Position numbers and translations under genes: made by a program. The notes beneath the pieces are model-generated. The model worked only from the letters and a program-made list of their open reading frames with translations. It did not search any database and had not been told where the DNA came from. Below, piece by piece: positions 44,305 to 53,105 of a stretch of DNA of 64,000 nucleotides. The stretch covers positions 744,001 to 808,000 of the forward strand of contig NZ_QTJV01000002.1 of the NCBI RefSeq assembly GCF_003412465.1, given 5' to 3'. This DNA is from Chitinophaga silvisoli (GTDB lineage Bacteria > Bacteroidota > Bacteroidia > Chitinophagales > Chitinophagaceae). Within the stretch, counting starts at the first letter, position 1. Each line of letters begins with the position of its first letter.

Positions 44305-44859
44305 ATGTTATACACAACTATTGTCGCTATCTGGCTGGCTTCAGAGATTTTTCTGAACCGCATTTTTCGTTCCGGACCACAGGAAAGACAGAAAGCAGAC
44401 AGAAAATCGTTGCTCTGGATTTGGGTGACGATTATGGCTACGCTGCCGCTGGGATCTTATGTAGCGGAACATACAGCAGCCCCGATCGTGAATTATGCTT
44501 ATTTTTCTAAGTTTGGAATAGCGCTGATTGTAATAGGTATGATGTTCCGGTTTTATTCGATCTATACGCTGGGGCATTACTTTACGGTAGATGTATCTAT
44601 CCGGGAGGATCATCAGATCATACAGCATGGTGTGTATAAATATTTGCGGCATCCATCATACCTGGGCTCGTTGATTTCATTTGTAGGGAATGGCATTGCA
44701 ATGAATAATCACATTGCATTTCTGATCACGGTATTGCCTGTCACCGGCGCGTTTTTGTATAGGATGTATGTAGAGGAACGGGTGTTGATAAATAACTTCG
44801 GAGAGGAGTATTTACAGTATAAAAAGAGGACATGGCGGCTGATACCGTTTGTGTTTTAA
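44305..44859 (+). CDS. Isoprenylcysteine carboxyl methyltransferase-like membrane protein
   Basis: 184 residues with about four to five membrane helices. The C-terminal half has the ICMT/PEMT signature: HGVYKYLRHPSYLGSLISFVG and EERVLINNFGEEYLQYKKRTWRLIP. Bacterial members are SAM-dependent membrane methyltransferases whose substrates are mostly unknown. It lies between rpiA (40 bp) and a sulfurtransferase (14 bp), probably in one transcript. Confidence 0.85.
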   Translation: MLYTTIVAIWLASEIFLNRIFRSGPQERQKADRKSLLWIWVTIMATLPLGSYVAEHTAAPIVNYAYFSKFGIALIVIGMMFRFYSIYTLGHYFTVDVSIREDHQIIQHGVYKYLRHPSYLGSLISFVGNGIAMNNHIAFLITVLPVTGAFLYRMYVEERVLINNFGEEYLQYKKRTWRLIPFVF

Positions 44860-44873
44860 AAAACTAAAAGATT

Positions 44874-45707
44874 ATGAGCTATACTACTTTCATTCAGCCG
44901 AAAGAGGCCCTTGAAAATTTGCACGACCCTAACTTCCTGTTTGTTGATTGCAGCTATTCGCTGGCTGATAAAAAATGGGGTGTAGAAGAATATAAAAAAG
45001 CACACATTCCGGGCGCAGTATATGCAGACCTGCATTACGACCTGTCAGGAGAAATAATAGCAGGGAAAACCAGCCGTCATCCATTGCCAAAGAAAGATGC
45101 TTTGGTAAAGACTTTTTCTAAACTGGGTATTGACGAAAATGTGCAGGTAGTGGTTTATGATGCCACAGCCGGTTTCATGGCTGCGGCCAGGATGTGGTGG
45201 TTGCTGCGCTGGGCAGGGCATGAAAAGGTAGCTGTGTTGAATGGAGGAAAAGGTGTGTGGGCAGCGCAGGGTTATCCTCTAACTGCTGATATTATGCCGC
45301 TGCAGCCAAAGCAGTTTGTAGCCCATTTTAATGATAGTATGCTGGCATCAGTGAATGAAGTCATGGCATCTATCGAAGCAGGTAATACCTGCCTGGTAGA
45401 TAGCAGAACAGCTGACAGATATGCGGGACAGAATGAAACGATCGATCCGGTAGCGGGGCATATTCCAACGGCTATTTCCAAACCTTTCAATGCACAGATA
45501 GGTGCAGAAGGGGTGGCTGCGCCTTCCGTGTATAAAGAACATTTCAAAGAAGAATTTGCAAAGGGGAATGTCGTATTTTATTGCGGCTCTGGAGTAACGG
45601 CAGCTTACAATGTACTGTTGTCAGTATATGCCGGCTATCCTGTACCTAAACTGTATGCAGGATCATGGAGTGAGTGGATCACGGATCCTGCACGGCCGGT
45701 AGCATAA
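44874..45707 (+). CDS. Sulfurtransferase (two-domain rhodanese / mercaptopyruvate type)
   Basis: 277 residues with two rhodanese domains. The C-terminal one holds the active cysteine in YCGSGVTAAYN; the N-terminal one is catalytically inactive, as usual. The loop CGSGVTA is typical of mercaptopyruvate sulfurtransferases rather than thiosulfate ones. No signal peptide, so cytoplasmic. It is 14 bp downstream of the ICMT-like gene. Confidence 0.9.
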   Translation: MSYTTFIQPKEALENLHDPNFLFVDCSYSLADKKWGVEEYKKAHIPGAVYADLHYDLSGEIIAGKTSRHPLPKKDALVKTFSKLGIDENVQVVVYDATAGFMAAARMWWLLRWAGHEKVAVLNGGKGVWAAQGYPLTADIMPLQPKQFVAHFNDSMLASVNEVMASIEAGNTCLVDSRTADRYAGQNETIDPVAGHIPTAISKPFNAQIGAEGVAAPSVYKEHFKEEFAKGNVVFYCGSGVTAAYNVLLSVYAGYPVPKLYAGSWSEWITDPARPVA

Positions 45708-45810
45708 TCAAATCAAACGGGGATGGGACTCAATTGGGATTTTGATACGGGAAGGAATGCATCCTGTACCGGGGAAAAAACAAAAGAGGCTCTACCAACA
45801 AACTAAATTT

Positions 45811-46173
45811 ATGGTCATTATCGCGAAGATCTTTGTAGCACTTGTCGCGCTGGAGCATTTGTATATCCTGTGGATGGAAATGTTTGCCTGGGAAACTGCG
45901 GGTAAACGAACTTTCAAACAACTGCCTCCGGAGCTGTTTAAGCCTACAAAAGGACTGGCTGCCAACCAGGGATTGTACAATGGTTTCCTGTCAGCAGGCC
46001 TGATCTGGTCTTTTTTTATCAGTGATCCTGCATGGCAGAAAAATATAGCCGTGTTCTTTCTGAGTTGTGTGGTGATAGCAGGTGTTTTCGGAGCCCTTAC
46101 TGCTGCGAAGAAGATCTTCTTTGTACAGGGGCTGCCGGCATTGATCGGATTGGTGCTGACTTTATTGGCGTAA
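45811..46173 (+). CDS. DUF1304 family membrane protein
   Basis: 120 residues from the ATG at 45811 (MVIIAKIFVALVALEHLYI); the frame is open 23 codons further upstream but those residues are polar and unlikely. Four hydrophobic segments and the conserved ALEHLYILWMEMFAWET plus ANQGLYNGFLSAGL identify DUF1304. Its function is unknown. Its neighbours give no clear clue. Confidence 0.85.
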   Translation: MVIIAKIFVALVALEHLYILWMEMFAWETAGKRTFKQLPPELFKPTKGLAANQGLYNGFLSAGLIWSFFISDPAWQKNIAVFFLSCVVIAGVFGALTAAKKIFFVQGLPALIGLVLTLLA

Positions 46174-46305
46174 TAAGTGTTGTCTCATTTTTGCATTTAA
46201 TGAAGCCGGCCGCAGGCCTGAACGAAATTCCCGTGTGGGGATTTGGGCGTTTTTTTGAAAGGAATAGGATACACTACCGGGTAAAAATGTATTTTTGGTG
46301 TCACT

Positions 46306-47007
46306 ATGAAGAATGTAAGCAAAGATTTCAATCCGACCATCAATCAGTCGTTCTACATAACTCGTAATCTGTTGATCACGAACCTGAAAAAGCATTTCAA
46401 CGTGCTTCATGGCCGTATGTTGGACTTTGGTTGCGGTAGTAAGCCTTATAAGACCCTTATTAACGTAGATGAATATATAGGTGTAGATTTCCAGGGAGAG
46501 GGGCATAGCCATGAGAACGAGCAGATAGATGTGTTTTATGACGGGCTGACATTGCCGCTGGAAGACAATTCGTTTGATAGCGTATTGTCCACGGAGGTGT
46601 TTGAGCATGTGTTCAACCTGGAAGATATGATTTCTGAGCTGCACAGGGTGATGAAACCTGGAGGGACCATATTGATCACCATGCCGTTCCTGATCGCTGA
46701 GCACGAGGCACCGAACGATTGCAGCCGTTATACTTCATTTGGCTTAAAGAGTTTGCTGGAGCGTAAAGGATTTGAAATCGTGTATTACGAAAAGCTGGGT
46801 ACTTCAGTACAGACACAGGCGCAGATCAGGATGTCGTATATGGATAGTTCTATTCTGTCCAAGTTCAACTTCTTCCCGCCGCTGAGGAAGCTGGTGACAA
46901 ACATTACGATCTCCCTGATGAATATCTGGGTAATGTTCCTGAATGCGATACTGCCAAAGCGATATGATGCCTTCCTGAATCACATTGTGATATGTAAGAA
47001 GAAATAA
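46306..47007 (+). CDS. Class I SAM-dependent methyltransferase
   Basis: 233 residues. The SAM-binding motif I is MLDFGCGSKPYK; VLSTEVFEHV and LHRVMKPGGTILITMPF are motifs seen in the UbiE/Methyltransf_11 group. The substrate is unknown. A TATTTTTG element (46290-46297) lies just upstream of the ATG and a terminator follows at 47022-47045, so it is probably its own unit. Confidence 0.88.
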   Translation: MKNVSKDFNPTINQSFYITRNLLITNLKKHFNVLHGRMLDFGCGSKPYKTLINVDEYIGVDFQGEGHSHENEQIDVFYDGLTLPLEDNSFDSVLSTEVFEHVFNLEDMISELHRVMKPGGTILITMPFLIAEHEAPNDCSRYTSFGLKSLLERKGFEIVYYEKLGTSVQTQAQIRMSYMDSSILSKFNFFPPLRKLVTNITISLMNIWVMFLNAILPKRYDAFLNHIVICKKK

Positions 47008-47021
47008 ACTACTGATATAAG

Positions 47022-47045
47022 GGCCATCTGCAAAGGTGGCCTTTT
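47022..47045 (+). terminator. Terminator of the methyltransferase gene
   Basis: GGCCATCT and AGGTGGCC pair (one G-T) around GCAA, followed by TTTTT. Confidence 0.85.
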
Positions 47046-47096
47046 TAAATTTTAATGGACTATGCATTGTTTGTAGCTCCTTGTCGATTTTAAGAA

Positions 47097-47382
47097 ATGA
47101 AATATGAGTTTGTACCCTATGCGCTGATTGCAGATCGCTCTGATCTGGTACACGACAGGAACCCGAAATTTCCCGGATATTTAAGAGGTCACTTTCCGGA
47201 TGATATACGGATGTCGCTGGCGAATATAGCGATGGTATTATCAAAAGGATCACTATTACATTTCTCCGGAAGAAGTTGTTGATGCCTGGCTGAATGCATT
47301 CAGGCGAGATCCGTACCTGGGGGATAGCTGGCATGTGTACAAATTGCTGGGTGAAAGTATGGCGGCACCAGGGGCACATTAG
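47097..47382 (+). pseudogene. Small conserved-looking gene with a frameshift
   Basis: The first frame from the ATG at 47097 (MKYEFVPYALIADRSDLVHD) stops at 47280. After position 47244 the coding sense continues one frame over as DHYYISPEEVVDAWLNAFRR and ends at 47382. Removing one A from the AAAA run (about 47242-47247) restores a single ~94-residue reading frame. This is either a true pseudogene or a homopolymer sequencing error. I do not recognise the family. Confidence 0.55.
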
Positions 47383-47556
47383 AGGGGGGGCTAATGCAGG
47401 AGTTAGGGAAGGGGTTAATAGTGGGATTAGAGAATGGGGTGTATAGCGCAGATTATTTAAGGAAAGTTGATGTTTTGGTAGCGGTGAGGTTTGGATATAG
47501 AAGAGTCGAACAAGCGTCGAAGAAGCATCGAAGAAGACGTGGACTTAAGGTGGAAA

Positions 47557-47596
47557 AAAAAAAAGCGACTACTTTCGTAATCGCTTTTTCTTTTTT
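47557..47596. terminator. Bidirectional terminator next to tRNA-Phe
   Basis: AAAAGCGACTAC and GTAATCGCTTTTT form a stem with loop TTTC, with Ts on one side and a long A-run on the other. On the minus strand it directly follows the tRNA; on the plus strand it ends the frameshifted gene region. Confidence 0.85.
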
Positions 47597-47597
47597 G

Positions 47598-47670
47598 TGG
47601 TGAGGGCCGGAATCGAACCGGCGACACAAGGATTTTCAGTCCTTTGCTCTACCAACTGAGCTACCACACC
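47598..47670 (-). tRNA. tRNA-Phe (anticodon GAA)
   Basis: 73 bases that fold as a cloverleaf: D arm GCTC...GAGC, anticodon arm AAGGA-CTGAAAA-TCCTT with anticodon GAA, variable loop GTGTC, and T arm GCCGG-TTCGATT-CCGGC. The acceptor stem GGTGTGG/CCTCACC has one T-T mismatch at positions 5:68. The 3' CCA is not encoded. Confidence 0.95.
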
Positions 47671-47705
47671 AACTCTTTACTCACATCCTTCTCTCGAAGG
47701 GAGTG

Positions 47706-47738
47706 CAAAGATAACAAAATATGAATTTAAAATCCAAA
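47706..47738 (-). promoter_or_regulatory. Promoter of tRNA-Phe
   Basis: On the minus strand TTTG (47735-47738), 21 bases, then TATCTTTG (47706-47713), a perfect -7 element, about 35 bases upstream of the tRNA 5' end. Confidence 0.6.
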
Positions 47739-47745
47739 TATTATT

Positions 47746-48519
47746 CTAAGAAATTATTGCAGTTGCACGAATTTCCTCCAGAATGCCTGTCCACAGTGCA
47801 TTCCGCTGCTCCAATGCTTCGCGGCAGGCGCTGGCAGCTTCTTCCCATTTGAGTGTATCAGTACCACAAAGCTCCTCTACCATCTCCATTCCGAGGTGAC
47901 TATGATGATCACCATCCACTTCGATATGACGTTCCAGGTAGTACTTGAACAGGCTGATCTGTCCGGGGAACTGCTTGTCCAGATCGTTTACCAGTGCTAC
48001 GAACATATCAGGAATAAGGTCTTCACGGCCAAAGGTGAAAACAGCCGCCTGCACATGGATCGGTGCATTTTCGATCAGGTCGAAAGTATGTTGTACAAAT
48101 GCTTTGGCGGCAGGGGGGAAGGTGTTAAAGATATCGGTCAGGGCTACACCTTTTTGCAGGGACAGCAGGGCATTCTCCATCACTGAAGTATCTGCGCCAA
48201 CTTGTTTCATTGCATCCAGGTATAATTCAAAATGGCTGACACGCTTACCATCAGGATCGATATCACTCTCTTCGCCTGTTACGATTTCATTGATCAGAAA
48301 GCGGGTAGCCGCACTACCTACGGGTACCCATGGCAGGTTGGTGCAGGTAAGTTTGCGTTGCAAGGATTTTAAAAGTGACATGAAATCCCATACGGCGAAG
48401 ATATGGTACTGCATGAATGACCGGATGTCTTCCATGCGTTGCATTTCATGATATAGCGGGTGCTGAATAATCTTTTCCCTTACAGGAGCAATAGCTGCTC
48501 TGATCGAATCCTGTCCCAT
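47746..48519 (-). CDS. DUF3050 family protein (heme-oxygenase-like fold expected)
   Basis: 257 residues matching DUF3050. Conserved pieces are HPLYHEMQRMEDIRSFMQYHIFAVWDFMSLLK near the N-terminus (two histidines), FTFGREDLIPDMF, and YYLERHIEVDGDHHSHLGMEMVEEL near the C-terminus (histidine/acid cluster). The pattern suggests a di-iron or heme-oxygenase-like helical fold (inference). Its start is 15 bp downstream of the recQ stop on the same strand, so the two are probably co-transcribed. Confidence 0.85.
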   Translation of the reverse strand: MGQDSIRAAIAPVREKIIQHPLYHEMQRMEDIRSFMQYHIFAVWDFMSLLKSLQRKLTCTNLPWVPVGSAATRFLINEIVTGEESDIDPDGKRVSHFELYLDAMKQVGADTSVMENALLSLQKGVALTDIFNTFPPAAKAFVQHTFDLIENAPIHVQAAVFTFGREDLIPDMFVALVNDLDKQFPGQISLFKYYLERHIEVDGDHHSHLGMEMVEELCGTDTLKWEEAASACREALEQRNALWTGILEEIRATAIIS

Positions 48520-48534
48520 GGTTGGTTTATTATT

Positions 48535-50736
48535 TTAGTTCCCGTATACTACGAGGAACTTAATACGCATCAATTTCAATTGTTCAATGGTGTAGTCGCT
48601 ATCGATGAGTTCTTCGCGGGCCAGTGCCAGACTGGAGGTCTCGCAGCCTTTGAAGTATTCCATGATTTCGTCCTGGGCGTAGTCGTCCAGTTCTTCATCA
48701 AGGCAATAGTCAAGATTGAGTTTGGTGCCGCTTGCCACGATGGTTTCCATTTCGTCCAGCAGTTGAGGAATGGTGAGTTCCTTGTTGCGGGCGATGGTTT
48801 CCAGAGGCATTTTCTTATCGATATTCTGGATAATGAATACTTTCAGGCCGCTCTTATTCACCACGCTCTTCATGACAAAGTCATCCGGTTTTACGATATC
48901 ATTTTCCTCTACATATTTAGAGATGACATCTACGAACTGTTTGCCATAGCGGATGGCTTTACCCTTGCTTACACCCTGTATTTTCTCCAGTTCCTGTACG
49001 GTAGTAGGGTACTGGGTAGCCATGTCTTCGAGGGAGGTCTCGAGGAAGATGACGAATGGAGGGAGGTTCTTTTCTTTTGCTACTTTTTTACGCAGCTCTT
49101 TCAGCATTTCGAAGAGAACAGGGTCAGCGGAAGCCTGGGCTTCTGCGGCTACTTCATCTTCTTCATTGCCTTCTTCTTCAAATTGGTGGTTGAGAGAGAC
49201 CATGATAGAGTAAGGGGTTTTGAGGAACTTTTTACCCTTATCAGTGATCTTTAGCAGGCCATATTCTTCGATGTCTTTGGCAATCAGGTCTTCCAGCATC
49301 ATCTGGCGGATGAGGGAGTTCCAGAAGTGTGCATCGAATTCTTTACCCTTGCCAAACACTTCCAGCTGGTTGTGACCATAGGTAGTGATCTGCGGGTTGA
49401 TCTTGCCGGTGATGATATTGACAACGTAGTCGGTGCCAAAGCGTTCTTCCAGAGACTGGATGGCTTTGAGTACAATAACCACACGGTTTTTAACTTCAAT
49501 CTTTTCTTTTGGATTACGACAGTTGTCGCAGGCACCGTTACACTGGTGTTCTTCGTACTTCTCACCGAAGTAGTGGAGGATCACTTTGCGGCGGCAGGCA
49601 GAGCTTTCGGCGTAGGCAACGGTTTCGTTGATGAGCTGAGCGCCCATTTCCCTTTCGCTGAGGGGCTTGTCGCGCATCAGGTGTTCCAGCTTCTGAACGT
49701 CCTTGTAGGAGTAGAAGCATACGCAGATCCCTTCCAGGCCGTCACGACCTGCACGACCCGTCTCCTGGTAGTAGTTTTCCAGGCTCTTGGGAATGTTGTA
49801 GTGAATAACGAAGCGAACGTCCGGCTTATCGATACCCATACCGAAGGCGATGGTAGCTACGATTACCTCACACTCTTCGTGCAGGAACATATCCTGCCGC
49901 TGGGCGCGGGTGCCGGCATCCAGACCTGCGTGGTAAGCAACAGCTTTGATATTGTTGGCTACCAGCATGTCTGCCAGTTCTTCGGTGGTTTTACGGTTCA
50001 GGGTATAGATGATACCGCTTTTACCTTTATGCTGGTGGATAAACTTGACGATTTCGCGGATGGTCTGTTCTTTCTTCCTTTTTGGGCGGATCTCATAGTA
50101 GAGGTTAGGCCTGTTAAAGGAGGAGAGGTATACCTGCGGATCGCGGAGACCCAGGTTTTTGACGATATCGCTTTGTACTTTTGGAGTCGCGGTGGCGGTG
50201 AGGGCGATGATAGGCAGATCGCCATTGATCATTTCTATCATTTCCTTGAGGCGGCGGTACTCAGGACGGAAATCGTGTCCCCATTCTGAGATACAGTGCG
50301 CTTCGTCCACTGCTATGAAAGAGATGTCCAGTTCCTTGAAAAACTCCAGGTTTTCAGCCTTGGTCAATGTTTCCGGTGCTACGTATAACATCTTGGTTTT
50401 TCCGGAGAGGAGATCGGTTCTTACTTTCTTGATTTGAGCTTTAGAAAGGGTAGAATTTAGAAAATGCGCTACATTATCCTTGCTACTGTAGGAGCGAACT
50501 AGATCTACCTGGTTTTTCATTAAAGCTATGAGCGGAGAGACGATCAGAGCACATCCTGGACTCATTAATGCCGGGAGTTGGTAGCAAAGGGACTTGCCTC
50601 CGCCGGTTGGCATTATGACAAAAGTATCTTTGCGGGCAAGAATGCTTTTAATGATAATTTCCTGATTCCCTTTAAAAGAATCAAATCCAAAATGTTCCCG
50701 TAATGCATCTATCAAACTTACCTTTACAACAGCCAT
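48535..50736 (-). CDS. recQ: ATP-dependent DNA helicase RecQ
   Basis: 733 residues from the ATG at 50736 (MAVVKVSLIDALREHFG); an in-frame TTG lies three codons upstream. The SF2 motifs are complete: TGGGKSLCYQLP, VDEAHCISEWGHDFRPEY, ALTATATP and QETGRAGRDG. The zinc-binding cysteines are present around CDNC and CRRK, then the winged helix and a C-terminal HRDC domain (ATQYPTTVQELEKIQGVSKGKA) followed by a RecQ-type tail. RecQ acts in recombination and fork repair. Confidence 0.95.
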   Translation of the reverse strand: MAVVKVSLIDALREHFGFDSFKGNQEIIIKSILARKDTFVIMPTGGGKSLCYQLPALMSPGCALIVSPLIALMKNQVDLVRSYSSKDNVAHFLNSTLSKAQIKKVRTDLLSGKTKMLYVAPETLTKAENLEFFKELDISFIAVDEAHCISEWGHDFRPEYRRLKEMIEMINGDLPIIALTATATPKVQSDIVKNLGLRDPQVYLSSFNRPNLYYEIRPKRKKEQTIREIVKFIHQHKGKSGIIYTLNRKTTEELADMLVANNIKAVAYHAGLDAGTRAQRQDMFLHEECEVIVATIAFGMGIDKPDVRFVIHYNIPKSLENYYQETGRAGRDGLEGICVCFYSYKDVQKLEHLMRDKPLSEREMGAQLINETVAYAESSACRRKVILHYFGEKYEEHQCNGACDNCRNPKEKIEVKNRVVIVLKAIQSLEERFGTDYVVNIITGKINPQITTYGHNQLEVFGKGKEFDAHFWNSLIRQMMLEDLIAKDIEEYGLLKITDKGKKFLKTPYSIMVSLNHQFEEEGNEEDEVAAEAQASADPVLFEMLKELRKKVAKEKNLPPFVIFLETSLEDMATQYPTTVQELEKIQGVSKGKAIRYGKQFVDVISKYVEENDIVKPDDFVMKSVVNKSGLKVFIIQNIDKKMPLETIARNKELTIPQLLDEMETIVASGTKLNLDYCLDEELDDYAQDEIMEYFKGCETSSLALAREELIDSDYTIEQLKLMRIKFLVVYGN

Positions 50737-51025
50737 TGCATTCAAAATTTAAAACAAATAAACTCTAAAGAAAGTAACAAATTATGGATATTGTTTATGT
50801 GTTTTTTAGGGGACACGAAGTTAACTAAAATTGCATTGACCCCCAATTAAATTTATCCGAAATGAGGTCCAGTACTGCTTTGGCATGCGATTTAGCAGCA
50901 GGGCCAGCAGGTAGAGGCTGCGGCTGGTATAGTAGGGAATGAGAATAAGGAATGATTCAGCGCAACTCATTATAAAATAGGTGCATGTATAGGACCGAAT
51001 CTCCCTAATACTGGTTAACTTTGCA

Positions 51026-52006
51026 ATGCTCATGAAAAACAGAACGGATATTAATATAGCAGCTATAGCAAAAAAGACACTCCAGGTTGAAGCTGCGGCG
51101 ATAGACAATCTTCAGAAGTTTATCAATGCTGACTTTGAGCAGTCGGTGGCACTCATCGCTGCCTGTACAGGCAGGGTAGTTGTCACTGGTATAGGCAAGA
51201 GCGCTATCATTGGCCAGAAAATTGTGGCTACACTTAATTCTACAGGTACACCTGCCCTCTATATGCATGCAGCCGATGCTATCCATGGGGATCTGGGTAT
51301 GATCCGGGATGAAGATGTTATTCTCTGTATTTCGAAAAGCGGCAATTCGCCGGAGATCAAGGTATTGGTACCGTTGGTCAAGAGTTTTGGCAACAAGTTG
51401 ATTGCCATGACGGGCAATATTGATTCTTATCTTGCACTGGAGGCAGACCTCTTGTTAAATACAACTGTTGACCAGGAGGCCTGTCCGAATAACCTGGCAC
51501 CTACTACGAGCACCACTGCCCAATTGGCAATGGGGGATGCCCTGGCCGTGTGTTTAATAGAATGGCATGGTTTTACGGCTGCTGACTTTGCAAAATTCCA
51601 TCCGGGGGGTACGCTTGGTAAAAAATTGTATCTCAAGGTATTGGATCTATGCCGTCAGCACGATGCGCCTAAGGTATATCTGGATAGTTCATTGAAAAAT
51701 GTAATCGTGGCTATTAGTTCCGGCATGCTGGGAGTAACAGCCGTATTAGATAGCAATGACCAACTAAGCGGCATTATTACAGATGGTGATCTGCGCCGTA
51801 TGCTGGAAAAAAGTATGTCAACTGACAATGTGACTGCCAGTGATATTATGTCTCGCCACCCCAAAACAATTCAATGTGATGAATTGGCTGTAAATGCCCT
51901 GGAGATGATGAGACAACATGATATTACCCAGTTGTTAGTGCTGGATGACAAGAAGTATATAGGTATTATTCATTTACATGATTTAATCCGGGAAGGAATT
52001 ATTTGA
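51026..52006 (+). CDS. kdsD: KpsF/GutQ-type sugar-phosphate isomerase (arabinose-5-phosphate isomerase)
   Basis: 326 residues. An N-terminal SIS domain (VTGIGKSAIIGQKIVATLNSTG; SKSGNSPEIK) is followed by two CBS domains in the last ~120 residues. It converts ribulose-5-phosphate to arabinose-5-phosphate, the first step to Kdo for lipopolysaccharide. The ATG at 51032 is an alternative start. A TAACTTTG element (51016-51023) lies almost on top of the start. The next gene starts four bases after this stop. Confidence 0.93.
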   Translation: MLMKNRTDINIAAIAKKTLQVEAAAIDNLQKFINADFEQSVALIAACTGRVVVTGIGKSAIIGQKIVATLNSTGTPALYMHAADAIHGDLGMIRDEDVILCISKSGNSPEIKVLVPLVKSFGNKLIAMTGNIDSYLALEADLLLNTTVDQEACPNNLAPTTSTTAQLAMGDALAVCLIEWHGFTAADFAKFHPGGTLGKKLYLKVLDLCRQHDAPKVYLDSSLKNVIVAISSGMLGVTAVLDSNDQLSGIITDGDLRRMLEKSMSTDNVTASDIMSRHPKTIQCDELAVNALEMMRQHDITQLLVLDDKKYIGIIHLHDLIREGII

Positions 52007-52010
52007 CACG

Positions 52011-53102
52011 ATGACTTACGTGAACAGGCATTTTTATGTGGCCATTATGGCCGGAGGTATAGGTAGCCGGTTCTGGCCTTATAGCCGTACTGACTATCCA
52101 AAGCAATTCCTCGATATTTTGAATACGGGGAAGAGCCTTCTGCAATGGACATATGAGCGATTCTCCCAGTTTATTCCACGGGAAAACATTTTTGTAGTTA
52201 CGCACCAGCATTATATTGGCAAGGTGCAGGAACAACTGCCGGATGTGGTCGTTGACAACATTGTCCCCGAACCATCCAGGAAGAACACGGCACCCTGCAT
52301 TGCATATATTTCGCACAAGATTTATGGACAGGACCCCAAGGCAAACATCATTTGTGCGCCGGCTGATCACCTGATCATGGATGCGACTGCATTTACCAGC
52401 ACCTGCCTCAATGCCCTGATGTTTGTTCAGAAAAATAGTGCATTGGTGACCCTGGGCATCAAACCTACCCGTCCTGACACGGGGTATGGCTACATCCAGT
52501 TTGAAACCCAGCAGGTTGCGGACAATGTATACCCTGTGAAGACCTTCACAGAAAAGCCGAATTTAGAACTGGCCAGGACTTTTATACAAAGTGGAGACTT
52601 CCTCTGGAATGCCGGTATCTTCGTATGGAACGTGAAAACCATTCTCGCTGCCCTGAAGACCTACCTGCCAGAGGTAGATGAGCTCTTCCAGCAATACAGA
52701 TCCGCCCTGAACACTCCCGGGGAGAAAAAGGCGATAGAAACCATCTATCCTCAGTGTACCAATATCTCTATAGATTACGGTATCATGGAAAAGGCAGATA
52801 ATGTGTATGTGATTCCTGCCAATTTCGGATGGAGTGACCTGGGTACCTGGGCATCTGCCTACGAGAACCTGGAAAGGGACGATTCCGGCAACGCCATTCA
52901 GGGAAAGAACGTGATGATGATAGATGCAACGAACTGTATGGTAAGGGCTCCCCACGATAAGTTACTGGTATTGCAGGGCCTCGATGAGTTCATCGTAGTC
53001 GATACCAACGATGTATTGTTGATCTGCCGCAAAGACAATGAGCAGGCGATCAAGGAATATGTAGCGGAGGTAAAGCGCAACAAAGGAGAGAAGTACCTTT
53101 AA
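52011..53102 (+). CDS. manC: Mannose-1-phosphate guanylyltransferase
   Basis: 363 residues. The nucleotidyltransferase motif AIMAGGIGSRFWPYSR is near the N-terminus, with FTEKP (about 183) and EFIVVDTNDVLLICRKDNEQ near the end. It makes GDP-mannose for surface polysaccharide and glycan synthesis. There is no C-terminal phosphomannose isomerase domain, so it is the single-function type. It starts four bases after kdsD and ends three bases before the aminotransferase gene. Confidence 0.93.
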   Translation: MTYVNRHFYVAIMAGGIGSRFWPYSRTDYPKQFLDILNTGKSLLQWTYERFSQFIPRENIFVVTHQHYIGKVQEQLPDVVVDNIVPEPSRKNTAPCIAYISHKIYGQDPKANIICAPADHLIMDATAFTSTCLNALMFVQKNSALVTLGIKPTRPDTGYGYIQFETQQVADNVYPVKTFTEKPNLELARTFIQSGDFLWNAGIFVWNVKTILAALKTYLPEVDELFQQYRSALNTPGEKKAIETIYPQCTNISIDYGIMEKADNVYVIPANFGWSDLGTWASAYENLERDDSGNAIQGKNVMMIDATNCMVRAPHDKLLVLQGLDEFIVVDTNDVLLICRKDNEQAIKEYVAEVKRNKGEKYL

Positions 53103-53105
53103 GAT

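Noticed and set aside
47394..47603. 69-codon frame before tRNA-Phe
   Set aside because: It reads through the terminator hairpin and into the tRNA 3' end, and its translation ends in terminator-derived residues.
47598..47670. tRNA-Phe as a pseudo-tRNA because of the T-T mismatch in the acceptor stem
   Set aside because: All other stems and the invariant bases are intact, and a good promoter and terminator flank it.
49327..50289. 320-codon frame opposite recQ
   Set aside because: It lies fully antisense to a well-conserved RecQ gene and its translation shows no domain; it is a shadow frame.
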